From Vigna angularis (taxonomy: Eukaryota; Streptophyta; Magnoliopsida; Fabales; Fabaceae): a stretch of DNA of 64,000 nucleotides. Where the stretch lies: the NCBI RefSeq assembly GCF_016808095.1, contig NC_068973.1, positions 20,999,501 through 21,063,500 on the forward strand. Reading direction: 5' to 3'. The notes below the pieces were generated by a model that worked only from the letters and a program-made list of their open reading frames with translations, did not search any database and was not told the DNA's origin. The translations under genes and the position numbers were made by a program. Positions 1 through 9,556 of this stretch are shown here, in pieces; positions within the stretch are counted from its first letter, which is position 1, and the number at the start of each line of letters is the position of its first letter.

Positions 1-140
1 GCCTTCTTGAGATATATCTTCACAAATTTGTTGGATCCTCTTAGCCATTCCACGATTAATGGGCCCTTGACTAATGGATGGGCTTGGGCCCAAGTCATCA
101 TCCCCTCCCTCTTGAGAAGGATTTGTCCTCAAATATGATG
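1..140 (-). pseudogene. L1: chromovirus pol C-terminus running into its 3' LTR
   Basis: Read on the reverse strand, this stretch encodes DLRTNPSQEGGDD followed by GPINRGMAKR. The C-terminus of the N3 polyprotein has DLRANPSQEGGDD and GPITRGMAKK (about 32571-32660). It is therefore the end of a related Ty3/gypsy polyprotein. By analogy with N3, the 3' LTR starts at 100 (TGATGAC on the reverse strand) and runs off the left edge. The rest of pol is missing. The gag of probably the same element lies at 3848-4828, so pol was lost by deletion and a MULE later landed near the junction (inference). Confidence 0.7.
101..113 (-). other. Polypurine tract of L1
   Basis: The reverse strand reads AAGAGGGAGGGGA directly before the TGATGAC LTR start. 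It equals the tract at the same place in N3 (32590-32602). In this family it lies inside the coding frame and would prime plus-strand DNA synthesis. Confidence 0.65.
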
Positions 141-323
141 GTTTGACTTTATTATGAGGACTTATTTTTGTTGTGAGCTCCACAAGAATTCCTTAGGGAT
201 CAAATTTCAATATGCAATAAGCATGAAACATATCTTTAATTAGGTTTATTTGACTCAATAAGATATAAAGAAAAATATGTTTAGAAGAAGACTTCTTAAT
301 ATTGAAGTTTTCAATTTTAATAA
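141..323. other. Unassigned AT-rich stretch
   Basis: No gene or recognisable pol homology is visible. The chromovirus match ends near 145. This is probably decayed L1 interior or deletion filler. Confidence 0.4.
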
Positions 324-332
324 AACTAACAA
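324..332. repeat. Left 9-bp TSD of the MULE
   Basis: AACTAACAA; the right copy AACTAAGAA is at 3799-3807. One mismatch suggests some age. Confidence 0.65.
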
Positions 333-510
333 GGTTTAAACCCTCGGATCGTCCTCATATATTTATTGGGGAATCTCAAGTGGGTCCTCGTATTTGCAAC
401 AATCTCAATTGAGTCCAAATATTTGAAAAATTGAGCCAATTAAGCCCTGTAGATTAAATTTTCATAGACGGTGATAACAGATGTTGACGTGGTGCACATA
501 TAATATGTTG
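333..510 (+). repeat. Left terminal inverted repeat of the MULE
   Basis: Shared with the reverse complement of about 3620-3798, for example CCCTCGGATCGT, TTGAGTCCAAATATTTGAAA versus TTAGGTCCAAATATTTGAAA, and AATTAAGCC. The inner limit is approximate. Confidence 0.65.
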
Positions 511-903
511 ATGTACAAGTGTTATAATACGTGGAATTTGTTATTTAAATTATCAGCGTTTGACGTGGCATAAGACAAAACCTTCTACTCTTACACCACC
601 GACGCTTTCACCGTCTATGGCCTCGCTGCCTTCGGTCTCCTACTTCTCAGCCAGGCCGTTCTCAATGTCGTCACTCGATGCCTATGCTGCGACAAAGGGC
701 TTATTTTCGGTTGCTCGGCCACTTGCGCTGTCGTCTCCTTCATCGTCTCCTGGTAACCCTCACTACAAAAAATATTAATATTATCGACGGACTTTTACCG
801 ACGGATCAATATCCGTCGATATATCTTAATTTCCGACGGTATTTTTTTTTAAATTACCGACGGATTTACCGTAGGCTTTCGACCGTCGGTAAGTGACATG
901 CGC

Positions 904-1103
904 ATTACCGACGGATTAACCGAAGGCTTTTGGCCGTCGGTAAAAAGAGCGGGATTTTTCCCGCCCATTATTTTGCGGATGACATTATCGACGGATTTAC
1001 CGAAGGCTTTTAGCCGTCGGTAAAAAGAGCGGGATTTTTCCCGCCCATTATTTCGCGGATGACATTACCGACGGATTTACCGAAGGCTTTTGGCCGTCGG
1101 TAA
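904..1103. repeat. 80-bp tandem repeats in the left CACTA subterminal region
   Basis: Two and a half copies begin at 904, 984 and 1064 (ATTACCGACGGATT or close variants). Each contains a GACGG/CCGTC hairpin and a GCGGGATTTTTCCCGC palindrome. Confidence 0.75.
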
Positions 1104-1219
1104 AAAATCAGAATTTTTCGAAACCAGCTTCGCATCCAGTGCCAATATATGTGGGTAAAAGAAGTATTTCTTCTCTCATTTCTCTCTATCTCAGTCTAAT
1201 ACTTCAATCAGTAAAGAAA

Positions 1220-1465
1220 TCTCCACCGTCACTGCTCTCCACCGTCACTGTCCTCCACCGCCGCTGCCCTCCACCACTGTTGCCCTCCACCACCGCTGCT
1301 CTCCACCACCGCTTCTTTCCACCGCTGCTCTCCATCATCGTTGCTCTCCACCGTCACTACCCTCCCGCCGCTGCCCTCCACCACCGCTTCCCTCCACCAC
1401 CGCTGTCCTCTACCACCGTTCTCTCCACCACCGCTGCCCTCTACCATCGTTCTTTCCACCACATT
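1220..1465 (+). repeat. Imperfect CCACCGCTG short tandem repeats
   Basis: Irregular copies of CTCCACCACCGCTGCC fill the CACTA interior. They create spurious open frames on both strands, and I see no protein family in them. Confidence 0.6.
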
Positions 1466-1683
1466 CAAACGATTAGAAACATTTATCTTACAAATCTGAG
1501 AATTGCAGAAAAACTCTCCATGATTCCCTATAATTTTAACTATTGAAAATAAATTGGTTGTTTGATACTTTGGAAATTAGTTTGTTACTCGCGTGATGCC
1601 GTTTTGGTGGCGGAGTTCGTGGAAATAAAAAAAAAAATTTACACAGCGACGAAGGAAGAGGAAGAAGATGAACCAGGTCGCGA

Positions 1684-1910
1684 CATTTACCGACGGATTT
1701 ACCGACGGCCAAAAGCCTTCGGTAATTACCGAAAGATTTACCGACGGCCAAAAGCCTTCGGTAATTACCGACGGCCAAAAATCCGTCGATAAAGTTTACC
1801 GACAACGTTTTTACCGACGGTATTTTGGCCGTCGGTAAGCCGTCGGTAAATGCTAATTACCGACGGATTTTATATATTACCGACGAATTATGACCGTCGG
1901 TAATTTCAAT
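1684..1910. repeat. Right CACTA subterminal repeats
   Basis: Dense TTACCGACGG, GGCCAAAAGCC and CCGTCGGTAA units, largely inverted relative to the left side. Confidence 0.75.
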
Positions 1911-2230
1911 CATTCTTGTAGTGCCTCAATCAAGTGTTGTGAATTGATTAAACATTTTTCTGTTAAAGGATAAAAATTGGTAAAGATTGGAAATTTTTTG
2001 ATTTGTTTTTTGAATTATTTGTACTGTGAAATCAGGATTAGTTTTATGGGTAACTATTCACTGTCGTCTGCTTCATAGACGCAAGAGTCTCTTACAAGAA
2101 TCCAAAAACAATAATACCTTTGTTCACCTTTCCCTTCTTTCTCTCTCCTCTCTTTGGAACAAGTTATGGTATTTGTGATTCATTTCACATGAAAGTTTCT
2201 ACTATGGACCCATGGATTCTGATCATCCTA

Positions 2231-2485
2231 GTGTTCCTAGAACTGCTCTTATTGTACTTGTGAATCCAACCAGAACCGTTGTGTTGCTCATCCCAGGTTC
2301 GGTTGCACATATCTTCATGCTTACCTTCCCACCAACTCTCCCCCTACTTCACGTCGTTACCATTTGGATCAAAGTTTTTGTCCCATTTGTCACCCCATTT
2401 CTCCCATCCACCCTCCACTGATCTTTCAGCCCATTTGTTAGTGTATGTTTTGCTCCCACCATACCCATCATATTTCCCACCCCAC
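2231..2485 (-). pseudogene. Captured LESV/ESV1-type tryptophan-rich starch-protein fragment
   Basis: The reverse strand reads GGKYDGYGGSKTYTNKWAE, GWEKWGDKWDKNFDPNG, then an in-frame TAG, WWEGKHED, NRTW, and HNGSGWIHKYNKSSS. Regularly spaced Trp with KWGDKW, WWEGKH and HNGSGW is the signature of plant LESV/EARLY STARVATION1 proteins, which associate with starch granules in plastids. A splice-acceptor-like TTGTTTTGGCAG precedes the fragment on the reverse strand (2486-2497), so this is one genomic exon. The TAG and a frameshift near 2240 show decay. It runs antisense to the DUF1218 fragment in the same MULE. Confidence 0.65.
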
Positions 2486-3216
2486 CTGCCAAAACAATTT
2501 TTGTTCATCAAAATCTCAACATCGAATTCTCAAACCACACACCAGATCCCTCAAAACCACGCCACTCATAAATGCAACCAAATAATATATTCTTTTAACT
2601 TTTAATCTTCTTAGAAAATCAAGCTTCACGAAAAAAATAAATTGCATAAAGCTTAAACATTTTGTTTGAAAACTAAGTCTAAAATACTCTGATGAATTCA
2701 TAAGCTTAGACAAAGTTGACGTTTTGACTTTGAAGACGTATTTCCATTAATTTATACAAATATATTATTGTAGATTAAAAAATTTTGGTAGGATGGCATG
2801 AAACACACAAACGAAGCTCAGAATAATTTAGTCCATGCCACCATTTTCTAAGTTCTTAATCCTCCCAAAATTGTGCAACGTATCATTTGTAGTCGAAGAG
2901 TCTTGAACAAATATACACTTCAATTGATTATTAAACATTTTAAACAGTAAGGTTTAAATACTTTAAAAAGAGCATTCAAATTCCAATATTGACAATTACC
3001 TTTCATGCCAAACATGGGAGTGCTCTGGTTGAAGTGGTGTGTTTGGGCCAATACTGCACCACTTGTGTGCCCATTTTTCTGATTGACCAGCGGCATTATA
3101 GCGTTCCCCCAGGTGATAAACCAAACAAAGGAGGCATAACTTTTACTTTTATTTTCATTTTATAAAAAAGTTGAGGTAGGTGAGGAATAGATCGGGAAGG
3201 AATGTCACAACATTTG

Positions 3217-3345
3217 ACCCTAGCGTCGTTTTTGACGAATAACGTTGAGGATTTGCTTTCCAAATACTTCAAACACAACAATTTCTCCAGCATGCTCCTT
3301 CGTTTTCATCGTGAACACCATCACTCTCTCTTCCGTGCAACATGA
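3217..3345 (+). pseudogene. Captured heat-shock-factor DNA-binding-domain fragment
   Basis: At 3250-3291 the plus strand reads DLLSKYFKHNNFSS, matching the recognition-helix region of plant HSF DNA-binding domains (normally followed by F-V-R-Q-L-N-T-Y). The expected continuation appears in another frame (FVFIVNT just downstream), implying a small indel. Upstream and downstream similarity fades. HSFs are nuclear transcription factors binding heat-shock elements; this piece is far too short to work. The ten-residue KYFKHNNFSS match is hard to get by chance, but no search was run. Confidence 0.5.
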
Positions 3346-3619
3346 GGTTATAAGCCCGTCGATTGCGACAAAAACCTTATCACGGCCAAAGCCTAAGCGA
3401 TTCATTATTGGGACAAAGAGATCTGCAACACGCGGAGGAGTCGGCGGCGTTCATGAAACTCGCGGTTCATAACCCTAAATCGCCCATGAATCTTCTCTAC
3501 AGAACCATAATTTGAATGGAGAATTGCTTTTTTTCTTTTTTCTTTTCTTTTATTTGATCAAATTTCACGTCATAATTTAAAATTTATTTCCACATAATAA
3601 AATTTATTTCAACATAATA

Positions 3620-3798
3620 AGATTAGACAGATCAGCATGACCACATCAGCAGACTTTGACGCTGTTTGTGAAAACTTAACGGACAAGGCTTAATTAGTCA
3701 ATTTTTCAAATATTTGGACCTAATTGAGGCAATTGCAAATACGAATACCCACTTGAAATTCCCCCAACAAATACGAGAACGATCCGAGGGTTTAAATG
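3620..3798 (-). repeat. Right terminal inverted repeat of the MULE
   Basis: Reverse-complement partner of 333-510. The outer end is CCGAGGGTTTAAATG, followed by the TSD at 3799-3807. Confidence 0.65.
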
Positions 3799-3847
3799 AA
3801 CTAAGAAACCTTACTTCATTTAAAATCTTATTTTTATCTTGAGTTAG

Positions 3848-4828
3848 CTATAACCATAAATGTATCAATAATTTAAGTGAATTGCCACATTTTGAAACTT
3901 GTAACATTTTAAAAGATGAAATGGCAATTTCTTTGAAAGAAAAGTTGAAATTTGAAAACTCAATGATAAATGGAGAAAAGTTAAAGGATTGAAAACCTCC
4001 CTTTAAGAGTCCCGGTTCTATTGTGATTGTAGGAGGAGATGTTGCCCTTGGTTGCTTTTTCTCCTTTTCTTCCATTTCTTTTCTTTCAATTTCTTCCTTC
4101 TCTCTCTTTTCGTTTTCTTCCCTTCTTAATCTCTCTTGATTTTCTCTTTTTTTTCTCTTCTTTCTTCCTCTTTTCTTCTCTTCCTCTTCTTTTCTATTAT
4201 TTTCTTCTCTTTTTTTCTCTTCTTTTCTCCGCTTCTCTCTTCTTCTTTCTCTCTTATTTCTTCTTCTCTTCTCTCTTTTTCTTTTCTCTCTCTCTCTCTC
4301 TCTCTTTCTCTTCTCTTCTTCTCTACTTTCTTCTTCTCTTCTCCTCTCTTCTTCTCTTTCAATCTCTCTTTCTCTTTCCTTATCCATAAGCTCCTTAAGT
4401 ATGGCTCCAAATTCTAATTCCCTACTAAGAAAACCATAATAATCTATACTCTTAAGAAATGTTTTTCCCTCTTGAAGACTATCTCACATTATTTCTAGGT
4501 TTCTTTTAATTGAAGGAGACACAAACTTTCTTCTCAAGCAAGCTCTTAATTCATACAAATCACGAATGGAGGATTTTCTACCTTGCCTAACTCTATATTG
4601 TCTTTCATCCCACCACTCACTTGCATGCTCTTCTAGCTTAGAGAAATATATGCTAAAAACATAAGATTCACTCTTTCTATCAAACAAATGATGTATTTTA
4701 TTAATTTCTTTTTCCTAAGCTAGGTATGTTAATGCACCTATGTCCTTGCCAAAAAATGGAAGATTACTCCTAACTTGATTAAACATTTCATCATAATATT
4801 CTATCTTAGATGACCTATGGTATGACAT
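3848..4828 (-). pseudogene. L1 gag remnant (chromovirus)
   Basis: A single reverse-strand frame from ATG (4826-4828) to a stop at 3848, broken by two in-frame stops (after ALTYLA and after NLEIM). Readable text includes MSYHRSSKIEYYDEMF, LPFFGKDIGA, HASEWWDERQY and YELRACLRRKFVSPSIK, the capsid-like gag pattern also seen in N3 (LPHFHGKDN, LKSALRRRHIPSYY). A long stretch of almost only Glu, Arg and Lys follows (about 4060-4390). No zinc knuckle is visible; the C-terminal part looks unrelated and truncated. Non-functional. Confidence 0.65.
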
Positions 4829-6871
4829 CTTTGTTTTTTAAAAGTTTTCTTAATCTAAAAGGTTACAAGCTTCATACTTAGACAAATCCCAGGTAAGAAA
4901 GGTGAACCACAAGGGTTGCTTAAGTACCAAGTCTTGCCTTGCCAAAAATGTCTTATGCTAGCTAATGACCTCTTAACCTAAAATTACCTTTAAAAACAAA
5001 GTTCATGACTCACACACACAAACAATTAAAGACAATTAAAAGATTGGACTCCTAATTTCGTACTCTAATGTGACAAGGCTTAAAATTTAATCTCTTGTAG
5101 CCTTAATCACTCCTGGAAATGCAAAACACAAATTCAAACACAAGCACAAGAAAAATCCTAGGGCGAGGCTTGTAGCTTTGGCTATCAAGAAACACGCACC
5201 GTCTAAGTAAAATTCAAAGAAAACAATTGCCAAGAGTTGAAAGAGCACCAATGACTCTTCCAAACCACTTGAACTTTTAATGTCCTTTTACAAGGAACAC
5301 AAAAGGAATTGGGAGATTAAAACAAATTACAATTATTGTACTCAAAATAGCTGCAAAACTATGACAGTTGTTGGAACTCGTTGAATGGCCTCTTCATGTG
5401 CTGACTCTCTTCCTTGGCTACTGCAATTGGTTGTTACAAATGCTCTAGTGTTCATTTGGTCTCTTAACCTTTTCACTCTAAGGTTTAAATCTTCTAGAGC
5501 ATTATTTTGCTACTACATAACGTATCCTACTATTGTTTTTGCTCTTTGACGGCGTTGAAAGTCATAGTTGTTGTACATTTAGTTTCCTTTTCATTGTTTG
5601 CACATTGTGTCTCACAAGGAACTTGAGGATACTACTAGAGCTAACTATAAGATACTTTCCAGATCAACTCTGCATAGCTGCAACTAACTATAATATACTT
5701 TCCTGATCAACTCTGCATAGTTGCAACATGCCAAAATAGCAAATACTCCAAGCACTAATAATTGCAATTGTATATTAAACAATGCTAATCAAAATTAGAA
5801 TTTGGGAATTGAGTGTAATGACCACTTTAGTAAATTGATTCAATGCAGAACAAGTTAAGGACAAATTGATTCCAAATTGAAAGAAAATTAGGACTTAATC
5901 CACACTATACAAATCAGTGAATCAATTAGCGAAATATTGGTGACTTAATCAACTACGAATATAAAACCAAACTGGTTAATATGTGTAACTAAATCAGCCA
6001 AATTTTAGAAAATCATATTGGTCCAAGCAAGGCTTTAATGAAAACTGAAATAGGAGAAGGAATTGGTTTGTAGATGCAACTTTGGCTTCTCTCAATGGAA
6101 GTTGTTGTTATTGACCAACACTAATCTCACAGTTGCAGGGTGTGGTGTTTTCACTCTACCATTCCAGCACTCAATATAGGCAATTCAGAATGATGCAGGT
6201 CAGGGAATGAAAATCTGCTGCACCGAAACAACCTTCAATCTTGAGGTTTCTGCCTACACTCCACTTCCTAGGAGGATACTAGTGATGCAAAGGTGTCTGG
6301 CTAGGCCGCACCCACAAGATATGTCACACAGACCACCCAAACTCAAGAATTAATTCATAAATGCAGCACGAATACTGCCAGCACATTTAGGAATCAGAAT
6401 GCACCACTTCACATTTTATCGAATAGTTTGTGTGCAAGAATGCTAACAATTAAAATCAAGCAATTAAACGATATTCAATAACAGAGGCGCTCAAAAGAAA
6501 CCTATGAAATACTCTAGAGTGAATTAAGAAAGCAAGAAACTAGATACAAGTTGCTTTGACATCGAATTCAAGCTCAAGTAAAAGGAGGCAAAATTGTTTG
6601 ACCAAATGCCTGAAAGAAGTGCAGATTTTGGTGCATCAATTTTAAGAAAATGAATGGCACTGGTTTGGTCAGTTTTGTATAATGGTTTAAATGTTGGTTT
6701 TGCATTGCTTATTTCATATAACACAACTGTACCAAGCTTTTACTGCAAATTCATGCAAATAAAGATGCACTAAAAAGAAGTGCCAAAAATTGGTGGTTTG
6801 AAAAGTCACTTAGGACAAGACTATTAAAACACACAATTCTATAATAGGACCAAGTTTAGTTTTGTTGAGAT
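4829..6871 (-). other. L1 5' leader remnant, no gene
   Basis: This untranslated region precedes L1 gag and parallels the 2.2-kb leader of N3 (16527-18774). Shared blocks on the reverse strand include TTGGCAAGGCAAGACTTGGTA (4910-4940; N3 near 18656) and TCCTCCTAGGAAGTGGAG (about 6262-6280; N3 near 18030). A CTCTAGA...TAGG.TTCTTTT block is also shared (6495-6530; N3 near 17790). No protein is supported. The 5' LTR is not recognisable and the right limit is truncated. Confidence 0.5.
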
Positions 6872-7135
6872 TGTTGATGATGACAACGCATAATTAATAA
6901 CACATGTGTATTATGTGTTACATGTTCTATGCTTACATGTTATATGCGTATATGAGAACATGATTGTGTTGTTGTTGTGTTGTTCATTGCATTTCACTGT
7001 GTTATATATGTGATTTTATACATGAATGCATGACACATGTTTTTGGATGAGAAAAACCACAAGCACTAATGTTGAATTTTAATTGTGTGGCAAAACAACA
7101 ATTTTAAGTCGATTACATTATGGGGTGATTCGATT
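6872..7135 (+). repeat. LTR-like fragment beginning TGTTGATGATGACAAC
   Basis: This AT-rich stretch starts with a TGTTGATGATGACAAC block that recurs in inverse orientation near 42066-42085. That start is typical of several plant Ty1/copia LTRs. It is cut on the right by the CACTA-like terminus. Confidence 0.3.
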
Positions 7136-8121
7136 CACTAGTGCAGAATTGATCTTTAACGTCACCCCATAGACGTCCGTCCACCAAAACCCCAACGTAA
7201 ATAATTGACCGGTGGCATAAATGTAAATAATTGAGTGTGGAGACGTCCGTCCTAGAGGGGGCCGGACGTCTATAATATAGTAGACGTCCGACCCCTCTAA
7301 CGGACGTTCAAAAGCCTGATATAAGAGTTGAAGATTCAGCCTTTTGAACGTCCGTCCTAGAGGGGGCCGAACGTCTATATATAGTAAACGTCCGGCCCCC
7401 TCAAGGACAGACGTTCAAAAGACTGACGGGTTAAACTACCTTGTCAGCCTCTTGAACGTCCGTCCTGGAGGGGGACGGACGTCTACTATATATGGACGTC
7501 CGTCCCCCTCCAGGACGGACGTTCAAGAGGCTGACAGGGTAGTTTAACCCATCAGTCTCTTGAACGTCCTTCCTGGAGGGGGACGGACGTCCATATATAG
7601 TAGACGACCGTCCCCCTCCAGGACGGACGTTCAAGAGGCTGACGGGTTGAACTACCCCATCAGTCTCTTGAACGTCCGTCCTGGAGGGGGACGGACGTCC
7701 ATATATAGTAGACGTCTGTCCCCCTCCAGGACGGACGTTCAAGAGGCTGACATGGTAGTTCAACCCGTTAGCCTCTTGAACGTCCGTCTTGGAGGGGGAC
7801 GGTCGTCTACTATATAGTAAACGTCCGTCCCCCTCCAGGACGGACGTTCAAGAGGCTGACGAGTTGAACTACTCTGTCAGCCTCTTGAACGTCCGTCCTG
7901 GAGGGGGACGGACGTTTCCTATATATAGACGTCTGTCCCCCTCTAGGATGGACGTTCAAGAGGCTGACAGGGTAGTTGAACCCATCAGTCTCTTGAACGT
8001 CCGTCCTTGAGGGGGACGGACGTTTATATATAGTAAACGTCTGTCCCCCTCCAGGACGGACGTTCAAGGGGCTGACGGGTTCAACGTTGTCAGCCCCTTG
8101 AACGTCCGTCCTGGAGGGGGC
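7136..8121. mobile_element. CACTA-like terminus with palindromic array
   Basis: It begins CACTAGTGCAGAATTG, resembling CACTA termini. From about 7250 there are eight hairpin units spaced 101-111 bp, with AT-rich centres near 7275, 7376, 7485, 7596, 7706, 7815, 7922 and 8032. Each arm reads about CTTGAACGTCCGTCCTGG and GAGGGGGACGGACGT. No matching right terminus or TSD is visible, so the element is truncated or the class is wrong. The open frames here are repeat artefacts. Confidence 0.5.
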
Positions 8122-8284
8122 CATGAGTACATCTTGACTGAATTCTGTTTGATGAGCTGATTTGAGTAATTACTTGTCTTGGAAGAAAGAGTTTTTGGAT
8201 GTGTTGAACCATTGTATTGATCTGTAGAAGACTGAGTTATATCTTGTTTACTTGAGGACAAGCAAAGTTCTAACTTTGGTGTTG
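8122..8284 (+). other. 3' internal remnant of an Athila-type element
   Basis: Similar to the N4 3' untranslated end (29990-30145): a GAGTACATCTTGACTGAAT block, then CTTGAGGACAAGCAAAGTTC and a G-rich stretch just before the LTR at 8285. Confidence 0.6.
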
Positions 8285-9556
8285 TGATAACAGTTGAAAT
8301 ACTGTTATTTTTATACTTAATTTTGATGTTAAAAACACCCTTTATGACTTAGAAACTAGCTTAAAATCATGATGTTGCTTAAGTTGTGAGAATAATGTTG
8401 AAGGTGGTATTATTAGTTTTATTTTTGGTTTTCCTTGTTTTGACAGGAATTAAGATGAATTGGATGAAGAAGTTGAAGTAGTAAGGAGTTGGAGTCAGGA
8501 AAGACTGGAAAAGTAGCACATAGAAGAATTGCAGATAGCGTTGAGCGTCATTTTGGGGCACTGAGCCCTAATTTCTTCTGTCTCACGCCAAGCCCCACCG
8601 CTGAGCGTCAGTTTAGTGCCGTAACCACTGCTGGGCTTCCTTTTGGGGCACTGAGCGCCGACGACGTGGGCTTAGACCTGTTTTCTGTTATTTTTATTAA
8701 CTATTTAAGGTTTTGAATGACCCTGAGACTGGATCTTTTGACAGAAAGAGGCATAGAAACACTCTTGTCATATCTCGGAGGTGGATTTTGGATGCGGAAG
8801 CTCCGATCTTAAACTTTTAGGGTTTTATCTTTCATTCTTTTCCATATTTTCATCTAGTTTCACCATGTCTATGGTGAACTAAACCTCCATTGTTGTTGGG
8901 GAAACGATGTAATCCTTTGAAACTCTCATGTATTTAATTGATTTATATTATAAATGCTTTACTTCATTAATTTTTAGGGTTTTTCCTCTACTCTCTATGC
9001 ATGCTTTGTTTAACTCATTCAATTGCATGAGTATGTTGTCGATATGGAAATATAAGGGGAAATCTAGAACTGGGGAAATTCTCCCAAAAGCAATATTACC
9101 TAGACATAGGAATAGGAGGGTTGGTTGCCTTTAAGCTTTTGTGCGAATTTAATGCATAATTAATTGTTGGGGATACAAGACATTGTGATCTAGTAATTAA
9201 GAATAGGCTTTCTTCACCGAGACATCGGGTTTAAGGTAAATTAGAAAGTGGCATTAACATTACTGAAGAAGATGAATTCATAAATACATGAGAGTGGATA
9301 GGATAAGCCGGAAACCCCAACAACATAATCATTCATATTTTATACATCAATCACCTGTGCATTCTTCAAGTCAATTAATCAACACTTGCATTGATATTTA
9401 TTTTCGGCATTATAAACACCATGATTTTGTTTACAAGTCTTAATTAATCAAGAAACCACATGAATGTCTAGGCCGTGAGTCTCTTGAGAAACGATACTTT
9501 GTCTTACCATTTATTATTACTTGATACGATTCAATACACTTGCCGAAGTCTTAACA
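8285..9556 (+). repeat. Athila-type 3' LTR
   Basis: TGATAACAGTTGAAATACTG to CTTAACA, 1,272 bp, with the same order of blocks as the N2 and N4 LTRs: CGCTGAGCG motifs (8540-8660), a CTATTTAAGG TATA-like box (8700), CACCATGTCTATGGTGAACT, and ACTTGATACGATTC near the end. The preceding 8122-8284 makes it a 3' LTR; the rest of the element is gone. Confidence 0.65.

Larger units (their letters stand above)
761..1923. mobile_element. Non-autonomous CACTA (En/Spm) transposon
   Basis: It starts CACTACAAAAAAT and ends ATTCTTGTAGTG, near-perfect CACTA inverted termini. It is flanked by a 3-bp TSD, CCT (758-760 and 1924-1926). Both subterminal regions are packed with TTACCGACGG and its complement CCGTCGGTAA, as expected for transposase-binding subterminal repeats. 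No transposase reading frame exists in 1,163 bp, so it would depend on an autonomous relative. It lies in the intron of the captured DUF1218 fragment, 8 bp after the donor. Confidence 0.9.
583..2078 (+). pseudogene. Captured DUF1218-family gene fragment (exon, intron, exon)
   Basis: Exon 583-752 reads YSYTTDAFTVYGLAAFG, then a hydrophobic helix (LLLLSQAVLNVV), a cysteine pair (RCLCC) and a second helix (CAVVSFIVSW). This is the layout of plant DUF1218 (MODIFYING WALL LIGNIN-like) membrane proteins. The frame ends at a GT donor (753) and can resume in phase at 2036 after an AG, giving ISFMG and then a stop at 2076-2078. Only a middle portion of the usual ~180-aa protein is present; the N-terminal methionine region and the C-terminal helix are absent. 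The predicted intron is 1,283 bp because a CACTA element sits in it. Retention of an intron points to DNA-level capture by the MULE. Family assignment is from recognition of the pattern, not a search. Confidence 0.6.
333..3798. mobile_element. Pack-MULE (Mutator-like element with captured genes)
   Basis: The ends form long inverted repeats: GGTTTAAACCCTCGGATCGT at 333 matches the reverse complement of the right end (CATTTAAACCCTCGGATCGT). Similarity continues for roughly 170-180 bp. The flanking 9-mers are AACTAACAA (324-332) and AACTAAGAA (3799-3807), one mismatch, which is the TSD size of Mutator-like elements. No transposase is present. The interior holds three gene-like fragments (583-2078 plus, 2231-2485 minus, 3217-3345 plus), which is the hallmark of a Pack-MULE. 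Without the later CACTA insertion it would be about 2.3 kb. Both sides appear to be L1 chromovirus sequence. Confidence 0.75.

Noticed and set aside
560..778. 72-aa open frame over the DUF1218 fragment
   Set aside because: It is in a different frame from the family-like reading and runs into the CACTA terminus; a shadow.
1139..1546. 135-aa Pro/His/Leu-rich frame in the CACTA element
   Set aside because: Made by CCACCGCTG tandem repeats; both strands are open and no family is recognised.
4039..4417. Ser/Phe/Leu-rich frames opposite L1 gag
   Set aside because: Reverse of the purine-rich gag linker; low complexity.
7250..8121. CRISPR-like regular spacing
   Set aside because: The units are long palindromes with near-identical spacers and no cas genes, in a eukaryotic sequence.
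7344..8124. Repeating LLNVRPGGGRTS-type frames
   Set aside because: They arise on both strands from the palindromic array; not a repeat protein.
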